From Pseudomonas saudiphocaensis (GTDB taxonomy: Bacteria; Pseudomonadota; Gammaproteobacteria; Pseudomonadales; Pseudomonadaceae): a stretch of 64,000 bases of DNA. A model generated the notes under the pieces. That model saw only the letters and a program-made list of their open reading frames with translations. It was not told the DNA's origin and searched no databases. The DNA is taken from the NCBI RefSeq assembly GCF_000756775.1, contig NZ_CCSF01000001.1:1798001-1862000 (forward strand), in the 5' to 3' direction. Positions 16,923-26,354 of this stretch are shown piece after piece (positions within the stretch are counted from its first letter, which is position 1; every line of letters begins with the position of its first letter). The position numbers and the translations under genes are program-made.

Positions 16923-17660
16923 TTAGCCTTCGATCCAGATCAGACTGGCGAAGCGTCCGGTGCGGGCCGCACGACGGTAGGAGTAAAAACGCGGATCGGT
17001 AAAAGCGCAGAAGCCGCCGCCATACACGGCGGTAACGCCGCAGGCGGCAAGACGGATGCGGGCCAGCTGATAGAGATCGGCCAGATGCCGACCGGAATTG
17101 CGACTAGGCTGGAAAGCCCCGACCGCCTGAGGATGCTGTGCGACGAAGGCCTCACGCACTTCGGGACCGACCTCGAACGCATGCGGGCCGATTGCCGGCC
17201 CCAGCCAGGCCAGCAAATGCTCGCCCGGCGTCTGCAGCGCGACCACGGTCGACTCCAGCATGCCATTGGCCAGCCCGCGCCAGCCGGCATGGGCTGCGGC
17301 CACACGACTGCCATCCAGATTGCAGAACAGTACCGGCAGGCAGTCGGCGGTGAGCACCGTGCAGGCGATACCGGGAGCATCCGTCCAGCTGGCGTCCGCG
17401 CTGGGGCACTGGTCCGGGGCGGCCTTGACCGTGACGGTCGAATGCACCTGGCTCAGCCAGGCCGGCTGACAGCCGAGAGCTGCCTGCAGACGGCTGCGGT
17501 TGGCCATGACGGCAGCCGCATCGTCACCGACATGATCGCCCAGATTGAAGGCATCGAACGGCGCTGGGCTTTCACCGCCAGCGCGCGTGGTCACGCAGGC
17601 ACGCACATGTTCCGGCGCGGGCCAGTCGGGAATGATCCAGTCACCAGGCCAGTTCCTCAC
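16923..17660 (-). CDS. pgeF: PgeF/YfiH laccase-domain protein (peptidoglycan editing factor)
   Basis: A multicopper-oxidase-like (DUF152) protein of 245 residues. In E. coli YfiH prevents misincorporation of L-Ser in place of L-Ala in peptidoglycan precursors; other members act on purine nucleosides. The copper/zinc-site motif AAHAGWRGLANG is present. The start is the GTG at 17660, whose GTGA overlaps the rluD stop codon by four bases, indicating translational coupling. An open extension upstream lies wholly inside rluD. Confidence 0.88.
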   Translation of the reverse strand: MRNWPGDWIIPDWPAPEHVRACVTTRAGGESPAPFDAFNLGDHVGDDAAAVMANRSRLQAALGCQPAWLSQVHSTVTVKAAPDQCPSADASWTDAPGIACTVLTADCLPVLFCNLDGSRVAAAHAGWRGLANGMLESTVVALQTPGEHLLAWLGPAIGPHAFEVGPEVREAFVAQHPQAVGAFQPSRNSGRHLADLYQLARIRLAACGVTAVYGGGFCAFTDPRFYSYRRAARTGRFASLIWIEG

Positions 17661-18631
17661 CCGACGAAGGCCTCGCGGTCCTGCTGCAACAGCGTCAGCA
17701 GCCAGACGAAATCGTCCGGCAGAGGCGATTCCCATTTCATCCGCTCGCCGCTGAGCGGATGGTCCAGCTCAAGAAAACGGGCGTGTAGCGCCTGTCGCGG
17801 AAACTCCTTCAGCGACTGCACCAGCGTCGGGCTGGCCGCCGGCGGAATTCGGAAACGGCCGCTATACAGCGGATCACCCACCAGCGGATAGCCAAGATGG
17901 GTCATATGCACACGAATCTGGTGAGTGCGCCCGGTTTCGAGTTTGACCCGCACGTGGGTGTGCGAGCGGAAGCGTTCCAGCACCCGATAATGGCTGACGG
18001 CCGCCTTGCCGCCGTCGACCACCGCCATGCGCTGGCGGTGCTGACCGTGACGGCCGATCGGCGCATCGATGGTGCCGCCGGTGATGATCATGCCAATCAC
18101 GATGGCTTCGTAGATACGGCTGACCGTACGCGCTTGCAGCTGCTCGACCAGACGAGTCTGGGCCTGCAGCGTCTTGGCGACGACCATAAGGCCCGTGGTG
18201 TCCTTGTCCAGCCGGTGCACGATTCCGGCACGGGGCACGTTGATCAGCTCCGGCACATGGTGCAATAGGGCGTTGAGCAGCGTGCCGCTGGCGTGCCCGG
18301 CAGCCGGGTGCACCACCAGGCCCGCCGGTTTGTTCAGGACCAGGATGTGTTCATCCTCGAAGACGATATCCAGCGGAATATCTTCCGCCACCCACTCGCC
18401 TTGGGCCTCCTGCTCGGCACTGAGCACCAGAACGGCGCCGGCATGCACGATATCCCGCGGGCGCAGCGTTGCGCCGTCCACGGTCAGGGAACCATCCTTG
18501 ATCCAGGCGGCGAGGCGCGAGCGTGAATGCTCTGGAAACAGCTGAGCCGCGACCTGATCGAGACGCTGCCCGCCCAGGTCGAGCGACACTTCGGCGCGAA
18601 GTTGGATGGCTTGCGTGGGAATGCTGGACAT
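17657..18631 (-). CDS. rluD: 23S rRNA pseudouridine(1911/1915/1917) synthase RluD
   Basis: This enzyme modifies three uridines in helix 69 of 23S rRNA. The 324-residue protein has an N-terminal S4 RNA-binding domain (about 12-75) and the catalytic domain with HRLDKDT at 139-145 (catalytic Asp142). The ATG at 18631 gives the expected length; a GTG 13 codons upstream is also open. It is divergent from bamD and overlaps pgeF by four bases. Confidence 0.95.
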   Translation of the reverse strand: MSSIPTQAIQLRAEVSLDLGGQRLDQVAAQLFPEHSRSRLAAWIKDGSLTVDGATLRPRDIVHAGAVLVLSAEQEAQGEWVAEDIPLDIVFEDEHILVLNKPAGLVVHPAAGHASGTLLNALLHHVPELINVPRAGIVHRLDKDTTGLMVVAKTLQAQTRLVEQLQARTVSRIYEAIVIGMIITGGTIDAPIGRHGQHRQRMAVVDGGKAAVSHYRVLERFRSHTHVRVKLETGRTHQIRVHMTHLGYPLVGDPLYSGRFRIPPAASPTLVQSLKEFPRQALHARFLELDHPLSGERMKWESPLPDDFVWLLTLLQQDREAFVG

Positions 18632-18916
18632 AATTGAGGACGCTTTATGAAATAAGGAAGAGCCGCACACGGCTTGGCAGGATCAACGGGAACCGACGTG
18701 GCCTGCTCCCGGACCGGAACGGTTGCAGATTTCGCCGCAGACAGACGTCAGCGAATATCGATCGCACAGCCGACTGATTCTATTGCCCTGGGAGCCTTTG
18801 GTTTCGGCAACAGGCTTGTGTTTAAATACGGCGTCTTTGTCCCGGGCAGCCGGGGCGCTCATCATAACAGGACGGCTAAGCGCGAGACAGCCAGCCGTGA
18901 CAGGACGCAAGCCGCC

Positions 18917-19915
18917 ATGCAAGTGAAACACCTGCTGCTGATCGCCATTTTTGCTCTTACCGCCGCCTGCTCGTCCAACGAAACCATTAGCGAGAACCTC
19001 GGCGAAACCGAGCTCTATCGGCAGGCGCAAGCCGACCTGGACAACAAGAGCTATAACAGCGCCATCAGCAAGCTCAAGGCTCTGGAGTCGCGCTATCCGT
19101 TCGGCCGCTACGCCGAGCAGGCACAACTGGAGCTGATCTACGCCTACTACCGCAACATGGAGCCTGAAGCCGCACGCTCATCGGCCGAGCGCTTCATTCG
19201 CCTGCATCCCCAGCATCCAAGCGTCGACTATGCCTACTACCTAAAGGGACTGGCTTCCTTCGATCAGGACCGCGGCATCCTCGCCCGCTTCCTGCCGCTG
19301 GACATGACCAAGCGTGACCCGGGTGCTGCGCGTGATTCTTTCAATGAGTTCGCGCAACTGACCACCCGCTTCCCCAACAGCCGCTACGCACCGGATGCCA
19401 AGGCCCGCATGGTTTACCTGCGCAACCTGCTGGCAGCCAACGAAATCCACGTAGCCGACTATTATCTGCGCCGCCAGGCCTACGTTGCAGCCGCCAACCG
19501 CGGCCGCTACGTGGTGGAAAACTTCCAGGGCACACCAGCGGTCGGCGACGGCCTGGCGGTCATGACCGAAGCCTACCAGCGTCTGAGTCTCGACGACCTC
19601 GCCAATACCAGCCTGGAAACCCTGAAGCTCAACTACCCCGAACATCCCAGCCTGGACAATGGCCAGTTCGTACCGCGCCAGGCGGAAGCCGATAATCGTG
19701 GCTGGCTGTCGCGCGCCACCCTGGGCCTGATCGAATCGAAAGACGCCCCTCTCGACAACTCGCAGTCCAACCGTGACGTGCTCCGCCAGTACGAGAACGC
19801 CGCGCGCGACCTGCCTGACGAGCTGCGCCCGGTTCTGCGGGAGGCTGAAGCCGAGGAAGATCAGGCCAGCGGGCGCTCCTGGTGGAGCTACCTGACCTTC
19901 GGCCTGTTCGACTGA
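18917..19915 (+). CDS. bamD: outer membrane assembly lipoprotein BamD (ComL)
   Basis: An essential lipoprotein of the BAM complex that folds beta-barrel proteins into the outer membrane. The 332-residue protein begins with a lipoprotein signal peptide ending LTAAC (lipidated Cys18), followed by TPR repeats that cover about residues 30-250. The ~85-residue C-terminal tail ([12 protein letters not shown]... to GLFD) is longer than in E. coli. The start at 18917 is chosen from the signal peptide; an open reading to 18674 precedes it without support. It heads a run bamD - PP0621-type protein - pilS - pilR. Confidence 0.95.
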   Translation: MQVKHLLLIAIFALTAACSSNETISENLGETELYRQAQADLDNKSYNSAISKLKALESRYPFGRYAEQAQLELIYAYYRNMEPEAARSSAERFIRLHPQHPSVDYAYYLKGLASFDQDRGILARFLPLDMTKRDPGAARDSFNEFAQLTTRFPNSRYAPDAKARMVYLRNLLAANEIHVADYYLRRQAYVAAANRGRYVVENFQGTPAVGDGLAVMTEAYQRLSLDDLANTSLETLKLNYPEHPSLDNGQFVPRQAEADNRGWLSRATLGLIESKDAPLDNSQSNRDVLRQYENAARDLPDELRPVLREAEAEEDQASGRSWWSYLTFGLFD

Positions 19916-19994
19916 CCTAGCCACCACCACAGCCGCCGGCAAAGTGCCGGCGGCGAGCCAGCACCTGTAACGGCCACAGCGCCGGGAAGTGAAA

Positions 19995-20231
19995 ATGGGA
20001 CTGTTTCGACTGCTGTTCTGGATCATTCTTATCGCGGCGGCGTTCTGGCTCTGGCGTCGCCTGACCAGCAAGCGCACTAGCACTCGCAAACCGGAACAGC
20101 CCACCCTACCTATGGTTCGCTGCGCCCAATGCGGCGTCCATCTGCCCCGCGACCAGGCGCTGCAGGAACGCGACCACTGGTACTGCAGCCAAGCTCATCT
20201 GGAGCAGGGCAGCAAGCCCGGTGAACGCTAA
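19995..20231 (+). CDS. PP0621-family small membrane-anchored zinc-ribbon protein
   Basis: A 78-residue protein with one N-terminal transmembrane helix (about 4-22), a basic linker and a small metal-binding module: Cys43, Cys46, Cys64 and His68 (C-x2-C...C-x3-H). The metal site would be cytosolic. GGGAAG five bases before the ATG supports the start at 19995. Its 3' end overlaps the pilS GTG start by 11 bases, so the two are translationally coupled. The function is unknown; coupling suggests a link to PilS or pilus control. Confidence 0.85.
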   Translation: MGLFRLLFWIILIAAAFWLWRRLTSKRTSTRKPEQPTLPMVRCAQCGVHLPRDQALQERDHWYCSQAHLEQGSKPGER

Positions 20232-21813
20232 AAGCCCAGTGTTTCTAGGCCAGCAGGGACGGCGGATTCTTCGCCTCTATCACCTGTATCGCGTCGCCAT
20301 CGGTCTGGTTCTGGTACTGCTGATCAGCAGCGGCCTGCACAGCGACCTGATGCGCATGGTCAACCCCACGGCGTTCCACTATGGCGCCTGGGGCTACCTG
20401 ATTCTCAACACGCTCATTGCCGTTCTGCTGCAGAACCCCAGGCGCGAGTTGTCCGTCATGATCCTCGCACTGACGGATGTGTCACTGCTCTCTGCGCTGT
20501 TCTACTTCGCTGGAGGTACCCCCAGCGGCATCGGCAACCTGCTGATCATTGCCGTCGCCATCGCCAATATCCTGCTGCGCGGACGCATCGGCTTCCTCAT
20601 CGCCGCAGTTGCCGCCACCGGCCTCATCTACCTGACCTTCTACCTCAGCCTGAACAACAGCGAAGCCGGCACCCAGTACGTGCAAGCGGCGGCACTCGGC
20701 ACCCTGTGTTTCGCCGCCGCGCTGCTGGTGCAGGGCCTCACGCGCCGCCTGCAGGTCAGTGAGACCCTGGCTCGGCAGCGCGCCGAGGAAGTCGCCAACC
20801 TCGAAGCCTTGAACGCCCAGATCCTGCAGCGCATGCGCACCGGCATCCTGGTGCTCGATCCGCAGCAGCGCATCCTGCTCGCCAATCAGGGAGCTCTGGA
20901 CATGCTCGATCAGCACTCTCTGGTCGGCGAGCGACTGGCGCCGCGCTGCCCGGCGCTGATCGACGCTCTACGTCAATGGCGCGAGAACCCGACACTGCGC
21001 CCACAGCAATTCAAGGCCACGCCAAATGGCGCCATGCTGCAACCCAGTTTCGCCGCCCTGCAGCATGGGGTACGCCAGGACACCCTGGTTTTTCTCGAAG
21101 ATATTTCGCAAATCGCGCAACAGGCTCAGCAGCTCAAGCTGGCCTCCCTCGGTCGATTGACGGCCAGCATCGCCCATGAAATTCGTAACCCGCTCGGCGC
21201 CATCAGCCACGCCGCGCAACTGCTGCAAGAGTCCGAAGAGCTGGATGCTGCCGACCTGCGCCTGACGCAGATCATCCAGGACCATTCCCGGCGGATGAAT
21301 CTGGTGATCGAGAACGTCCTGCAGTTGTCGCGCCGGCGACAGGCCGAGCCGCAGCTGTTGGACCTCAAATATTGGGTACATCGTTTCGCCAGCGAGTTTC
21401 GCTCCAGCCTGCCCGCTCACCAGAGCGTTCATGTAAAAACCCTGGGCAGCTCGCTGCAGACGCGCATGGACCCGAACCAGCTGATCCAGGTCCTGACCAA
21501 CCTGGTGCAGAACGGTCTGCGCTACAGCGGCCAGGAACACCCCGAGGCCCAGGTCTGGTTGCACCTTTTTCGCGACGAAGCCAGCGACCTGCCAGTGCTC
21601 GAAGTGCTCGATGACGGTCCCGGCGTTCCTGCCGAACAAGTGCAGAACATTTTTGAGCCCTTCTTCACCACCGAGAACAAGGGCACAGGGCTAGGCCTGT
21701 ACATCTGCCGAGAACTCTGTGAAAGCAACCAGGCGCGTTTGGACTATCGCACCAGGGACGAGGGCGGCAGCTGTTTTCGTATCGTCTTCGCCCATCCGGG
21801 CAAGCTGGCCTGA
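20221..21813 (+). CDS. pilS: sensor histidine kinase PilS
   Basis: The membrane sensor of the PilS-PilR system, which in P. aeruginosa senses pilin levels in the inner membrane and controls pilA transcription. The 530-residue protein has six membrane helices (about 23-175), a PAS domain (about 195-300), a HisKA domain with the phosphorylated His319 in SIAHEIRNPLG, and an ATPase domain ending with the GTGLGLY box. The start is GTG at 20221, overlapping the preceding small gene. pilR follows after 200 bp. Confidence 0.95.
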   Translation: MNAKSPVFLGQQGRRILRLYHLYRVAIGLVLVLLISSGLHSDLMRMVNPTAFHYGAWGYLILNTLIAVLLQNPRRELSVMILALTDVSLLSALFYFAGGTPSGIGNLLIIAVAIANILLRGRIGFLIAAVAATGLIYLTFYLSLNNSEAGTQYVQAAALGTLCFAAALLVQGLTRRLQVSETLARQRAEEVANLEALNAQILQRMRTGILVLDPQQRILLANQGALDMLDQHSLVGERLAPRCPALIDALRQWRENPTLRPQQFKATPNGAMLQPSFAALQHGVRQDTLVFLEDISQIAQQAQQLKLASLGRLTASIAHEIRNPLGAISHAAQLLQESEELDAADLRLTQIIQDHSRRMNLVIENVLQLSRRRQAEPQLLDLKYWVHRFASEFRSSLPAHQSVHVKTLGSSLQTRMDPNQLIQVLTNLVQNGLRYSGQEHPEAQVWLHLFRDEASDLPVLEVLDDGPGVPAEQVQNIFEPFFTTENKGTGLGLYICRELCESNQARLDYRTRDEGGSCFRIVFAHPGKLA

Positions 21814-22013
21814 GGCCTGGCCAGCCAGGAAGGCCGATGCGACGAGACAGCCACGAGCGGGCTGCTGCAACCACCTGCCCTCGCAGGATGGGCATCATCT
21901 GACTGCTTCAGGTCACAGTCCTAATAGAGATCGCGTACAAACACCTCTTGTAACGCTAATATTGCGTCCCGAGCGCTATACGCTTGCCCTGTTGCCACTG
22001 AAAGACCGAGACC

Positions 22014-23354
22014 ATGACCGCCCGCCAAAAAGCCTTGATCATCGATGACGAACCCGACATCCGGGAACTCCTGGAGATCACCCTGGGGCGAATGAAGCTC
22101 GATACCCGCAGCGCACGCAATCTCAAGGAAGCCCGCGAGTGCCTGGCGCGCGAGCAATACGACCTGTGCCTCACTGATATGCGGCTGCCCGACGGTTGCG
22201 GACTGGAGCTGGTCCAGCACATCCAGCAACAGTATCCCCAGCTGCCGGTGGCGATGATCACCGCCTACGGCAGCCTTGATACCGCCATCGGCGCACTCAA
22301 GGCCGGCGCATTCGACTTTCTCACCAAACCCGTGGATCTCAGCCGCCTGCGTGAGCTGGTCAACACCGCGCTGCGGCTGCGCAGTCCAAGCCCCAACGAT
22401 CTGAGCGCCGACAACCGCCTGCTCGGCAACTCCCCGCCGATGAACCTGTTGCGCAAGCAGATCGCCAAGCTCGCGCGCAGCCAGGCGCCGGTCTATATCA
22501 GCGGCGAATCAGGTAGCGGCAAGGAGCTGGTGGCACGCCTGATCCACGAGCAGGGGCCTCGCCACGACCGCCCCTTCATCCCGGTCAACTGCGGAGCGAT
22601 TCCATCGGAGCTGATGGAAAGCGAGTTCTTTGGTCACAAGAAAGGCAGTTTTACCGGTGCCATCGAAGACAAGCCCGGGCTGTTTCAGGAAGCCAACGGC
22701 GGCACCCTGTTCCTTGATGAGGTCGCCGATCTGCCACTGACCATGCAGGTCAAGCTGCTGCGTGCCATTCAGGAAAAAGCCGTTCGCACGGTGGGCGGCG
22801 CCAAGGAAGTGGTAGTGGATGTGCGTGTGCTCTGTGCCACCCACAAGGACCTCGCTGCCGAAGTTGCGGCAGGACGTTTCCGCCAGGATCTGTACTACCG
22901 CCTTAACGTCATCGAGCTGCGTGTTCCGCCTCTACGCGAGCGCCGTGAGGATGTTGCCCTGCTCGCCGAGACCCTGCTGCGACGGCTCGCCGACGAATGC
23001 GGCGACCGCCCCGCGCGTCTGCACCCGGACGCCCTGGCGAAGCTGCAGAGCTACCGCTTTCCCGGCAACGTGCGCGAGCTGGAGAACATGCTGGAACGGG
23101 CCTACACGCTGTGCGAGGGCGATGAAATCAAGGCCGGCGACCTGCGCCTGAGCGATGCCAACGGAGCCGGCGAGACCCCGGAAGCGAGCCTGGCGCAGAT
23201 CGACAACCTGGAAGATCATCTGGAAGAGGTCGAACGCCAGCTGATCATGCAGGCATTGGAAGAGACCCGCTGGAACCGCACTGCGGCTGCCCAGCGCCTG
23301 GGGCTGACCTTCCGTTCCATGCGCTATCGATTGAAAAAGCTGGGGCTGGATTAG
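22014..23354 (+). CDS. pilR: sigma-54-dependent response regulator PilR
   Basis: An NtrC-type activator of pilA and other RpoN promoters, phosphorylated by PilS. The 446-residue protein has a receiver domain (Asp11-Asp12, phospho-acceptor Asp55, Lys105), an AAA+ domain with Walker A GESGSGKE (164-171) and the sigma-54 contact loop GSFTGA (211-216, Ser in place of Ala of GAFTGA), and a Fis-type helix-turn-helix at the C-terminus (about 405-445). The 200-bp gap after pilS may carry a separate promoter. Confidence 0.96.
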   Translation: MTARQKALIIDDEPDIRELLEITLGRMKLDTRSARNLKEARECLAREQYDLCLTDMRLPDGCGLELVQHIQQQYPQLPVAMITAYGSLDTAIGALKAGAFDFLTKPVDLSRLRELVNTALRLRSPSPNDLSADNRLLGNSPPMNLLRKQIAKLARSQAPVYISGESGSGKELVARLIHEQGPRHDRPFIPVNCGAIPSELMESEFFGHKKGSFTGAIEDKPGLFQEANGGTLFLDEVADLPLTMQVKLLRAIQEKAVRTVGGAKEVVVDVRVLCATHKDLAAEVAAGRFRQDLYYRLNVIELRVPPLRERREDVALLAETLLRRLADECGDRPARLHPDALAKLQSYRFPGNVRELENMLERAYTLCEGDEIKAGDLRLSDANGAGETPEASLAQIDNLEDHLEEVERQLIMQALEETRWNRTAAAQRLGLTFRSMRYRLKKLGLD

Positions 23355-23396
23355 CCTCAAGTCCGTTGAGGCCGAACCCATTCCGCCACAAACCCG

Positions 23397-23418
23397 AAAA
23401 GGCCGAACAGGTTCGGCC
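23397..23418 (-). terminator. terminator of the DUF2333 gene
   Basis: On the minus strand GGCCGAAC-CT-GTTCGGCC is followed directly by TTTT. It lies 13 nt after the DUF2333 stop codon, between the convergent pilR and DUF2333 genes, and could serve both. Confidence 0.7.
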
Positions 23419-23430
23419 CAGCGTTTATCC

Positions 23431-24486
23431 TTAGCCCTGCGACAGCAGGTTTCGCAAATCGATAATGGCCGCGTTTGCACGGGAAATGTAGTTCGCCATC
23501 ACCAGCGAATGGTTGGCAAGAACTCCGTAGCCACTGCCATTGAGCACCATCGGGCTCCACAGCGGCTCCTGTGCGGCTTCAAGCTCGCGGATGATCTGCC
23601 TGACGCTGATGGTGGCGTTCTTCTTGGCCAACACGTCGGCGAAATCCACTTCGATCGCTCGCAGCAGATGCGACAGCGCCCAGGCCTGGCCGCGGGCCTC
23701 GTAGAAGACGTTGTCGATCTGCAGCCAAGAGGTCTCGACGCGATCGTCCTCCACTACCATACCTTCGGACTCCAGCTCCGCCGCGCTCGCGGTATCCAGC
23801 CGCGCCCGTCCGACACTGGCGGATAGACGTTGGGACAACGAACCCAGGCGGGTACCCACATCACCGAGCCAGTTGTTGAGGTTGTCCGCACGCGAATAGA
23901 ACTGCGCCTTGGGTGCCGGATCGCTCAGGCGCGCAAGGTAGCTGTCGAGGTAGCGAATGCCGTTGCGGTACTCCGACTCGGTGGCCGGCAATGCCCAGCT
24001 GCGGTTATCGAAATTGAACAGCGGCTCGCCCTTGGACAGATCGGGGTCTTCGGTTGACTGCGATTGTGAGCGGGCGAAATCCTTGCGCAACGCACGGCTG
24101 AGGTCACGCACCTGCACCAGTACGCCGTATTCCCAGCTGGGCATGTTGTCCAGCCACAGGCCGGGAGGGGCTACGTCATTGGTCAGGTAGCCGCCGGGCT
24201 TTTCCAGCAGGGTCGTGGCGACCTGCTTGAGTGTTTCGACTGTGGTGTAGCCATTGACGATCTGGCGCTGCGAGTTCTCCGCCGCCTGGCGGACATGCTG
24301 CTGCACCGAAAACCGGTCGGGCTCACGGCTCCAGTACCAGCCCAGAACCAGTGTCACCAGCAGGTACAGGGCCAGCAACGCGACCAGCGCCAGCCATAGT
24401 GGATTGCGGTTCGTGTCACGCGCAGTCGCGCCGTTCGCCGACGAGCCGAGACGACCAAAGCGGTTCTTCCAATCCAACATAGACAT
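23431..24486 (-). CDS. DUF2333 family inner-membrane protein
   Basis: A 351-residue protein with one N-terminal transmembrane segment (about 29-50) after a basic cytoplasmic stretch; the remaining ~300 residues would be periplasmic and are mainly helical. DUF2333 is a gammaproteobacterial family without an assigned role. AAGGA precedes two candidate ATGs (24486 and 24480); both fit. It is a single-gene unit, convergent with pilR and divergent from the diguanylate cyclase gene. Confidence 0.82.
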   Translation of the reverse strand: MSMLDWKNRFGRLGSSANGATARDTNRNPLWLALVALLALYLLVTLVLGWYWSREPDRFSVQQHVRQAAENSQRQIVNGYTTVETLKQVATTLLEKPGGYLTNDVAPPGLWLDNMPSWEYGVLVQVRDLSRALRKDFARSQSQSTEDPDLSKGEPLFNFDNRSWALPATESEYRNGIRYLDSYLARLSDPAPKAQFYSRADNLNNWLGDVGTRLGSLSQRLSASVGRARLDTASAAELESEGMVVEDDRVETSWLQIDNVFYEARGQAWALSHLLRAIEVDFADVLAKKNATISVRQIIRELEAAQEPLWSPMVLNGSGYGVLANHSLVMANYISRANAAIIDLRNLLSQG

Positions 24487-24691
24487 CTGTCCTTCTCTCT
24501 TTCAGAGTTCAGAGGTTCGACCGTCAGTCACCAGGAGCGTTGCGGCCGGCACCTCACTATAACGCAGCTGCCGAGACCGATCTTCAGAATGAGAACCACG
24601 CCACCATTGCAGCATCTGGAACCAGCCGGCAGGTGATAGCATGCCGCCAGCACAACGCTGCATGAACTGGCGCAGCGCTCAGGAAGTAGAA

Positions 24692-26302
24692 ATGTCGGAT
24701 CAGGAAGAACTTAAGCAACACTTCGCCCAGCGGGTCATTCACCAGGCCCGCGAAGTGCTGGAAGTCTGGCAGCAGGTTCAGCGCAACGAGTGGAACGCCT
24801 CCTATCATGCCGCCCTGGCTGAAGCCAATCAGCGGCTGCAGCGGTTTGCCGAGCGCTTCGAACAGGCCGAGCACCATCAGCTTGCGCTCGAGATAGAGGA
24901 CTGCCTCGAGGACATCGATGACAATCGAGGCCGCCTCTCCAGCGAGATCATCGCAACGCTTAGCCAGCTGATCTATCGACTTGCCCGTACCGGCTTGCAA
25001 AACGGCGACCCTCGCAGCCCTTCTGCCCAGGTGCCCTCGCTGAGCAAGCCGGTTTACATCGCCCTTGAGGATCATGAGCGCGCCAGCCATGTGGTTCGCC
25101 AGCTGGAGTTTTTCAGCATGGGTGCCCGGGCCTTCACCAGTGATCAAGAATTTCTTGCTGCGATGCACCTGCGCCACCCGGCAGCCATCGTCATGGACGT
25201 CGATTTCACCGGCCCGGGCGAAGGACTAAAGCTGGCCGAACGCGTGCAGCAGGGGCTGGAAGAGAAACTGCCACTGATCTTCTTCAGCCGCCAGGACACC
25301 GACACGCCCACCCGCCTGGCGGCGGTACGCGCCGGCGGTCTGGAACTGTTCACCGAGCTGCTGGATGCTTCGAGCCTGCTGGAGAAGATCGAGATCTATA
25401 CCCGAACCGCCTATTACGAGCCTTTCCGGGTGCTGATCATCGACGACTCACGTGCCCAGGCCACGCATACCGAGCGCGTACTGAACAATGCCGGCATCAT
25501 CACCCGCACGCTTAACGAGCCGATTCAGGCGATCAGCTATCTGGCCGAGTTCCAGCCTGATCTGATCATCCTCGACATGTACATGCCCGAGTGCATGGGC
25601 ACCGAGCTGGCCAAGGTGATCCGCCAGCACGAACGCTATGTCAGCGTGCCGATCATCTATCTGTCCGCCGAAGACGATCTGGACAAGCAACTCAGCGCGA
25701 TGAACGAAGGCGGCGACGACTTCCTGACCAAGCCGATCAAGCCCAGTCATCTGATCGCCACCGTGCGCACCCGTGCCGAGCGCGCGCGCAACCTCAAGGC
25801 ACGGATTGTCCGCGACAGCCTGACCGGTCTCTACAACCATACCCACAGCCTGCAGCTGCTCGAAGACGCCAGCGCCCGAGCGCAACGCGACGGCACTCCG
25901 CTGTGTTTCGCCATGGTCGATATCGACCACTTCAAAAAGGTTAACGACACCTACGGACACCCCATGGGCGACCGGGTGATCAAGAGCCTGGCGCTGTTTC
26001 TCAAGCAGCGCCTGCGCAAAACCGACGTTGTCGGTCGCTACGGTGGTGAAGAGTTCGCCATCGTCCTGCCCGATACCACACTGGAAAACGCCTGCCGGGT
26101 ACTCGACGAGATTCGTCAGCGCTTTTCCGAAATCCGCTTTCCGGCACAACCTGCCGACCTTTCCTGCACCTTCAGCGGCGGCATCACGCAGCTCACATCG
26201 AGCACCGATGTAAAACTCCTAAGCCAGCAGGCCGACGAAGCGCTTTATCGCGCCAAGAATGCCGGACGCAACCGCGTGGTGGGTTTTGCTGCTGTAACCT
26301 GA
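24692..26302 (+). CDS. gcbA: GcbA-like diguanylate cyclase response regulator (REC-REC-GGDEF)
   Basis: A 536-residue cytoplasmic enzyme expected to make cyclic di-GMP. It has an N-terminal helical region (about 1-105), a first receiver domain (about 119-240) that keeps Asp169 but has lost the conserved lysine (FTELL in place of a K-P motif), a second intact receiver (Asp251-Asp252, Asp295, Lys347), and a GGDEF domain with GGEEF at 451-455. The product-inhibition site RKTD (442-445) is five residues upstream of it. AGGAAG before the ATG at 24692 sets the start. The architecture and the neighbouring chemoreceptor match PA4843 (GcbA/AdcA), which promotes surface attachment; the symbol rests on that similarity. 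Confidence 0.85.
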   Translation: MSDQEELKQHFAQRVIHQAREVLEVWQQVQRNEWNASYHAALAEANQRLQRFAERFEQAEHHQLALEIEDCLEDIDDNRGRLSSEIIATLSQLIYRLARTGLQNGDPRSPSAQVPSLSKPVYIALEDHERASHVVRQLEFFSMGARAFTSDQEFLAAMHLRHPAAIVMDVDFTGPGEGLKLAERVQQGLEEKLPLIFFSRQDTDTPTRLAAVRAGGLELFTELLDASSLLEKIEIYTRTAYYEPFRVLIIDDSRAQATHTERVLNNAGIITRTLNEPIQAISYLAEFQPDLIILDMYMPECMGTELAKVIRQHERYVSVPIIYLSAEDDLDKQLSAMNEGGDDFLTKPIKPSHLIATVRTRAERARNLKARIVRDSLTGLYNHTHSLQLLEDASARAQRDGTPLCFAMVDIDHFKKVNDTYGHPMGDRVIKSLALFLKQRLRKTDVVGRYGGEEFAIVLPDTTLENACRVLDEIRQRFSEIRFPAQPADLSCTFSGGITQLTSSTDVKLLSQQADEALYRAKNAGRNRVVGFAAVT

Positions 26303-26354
26303 TTGACATCAAATAGCCATACATTGCGGGCCTCCTACCCTTCTGGAGCCCGGC

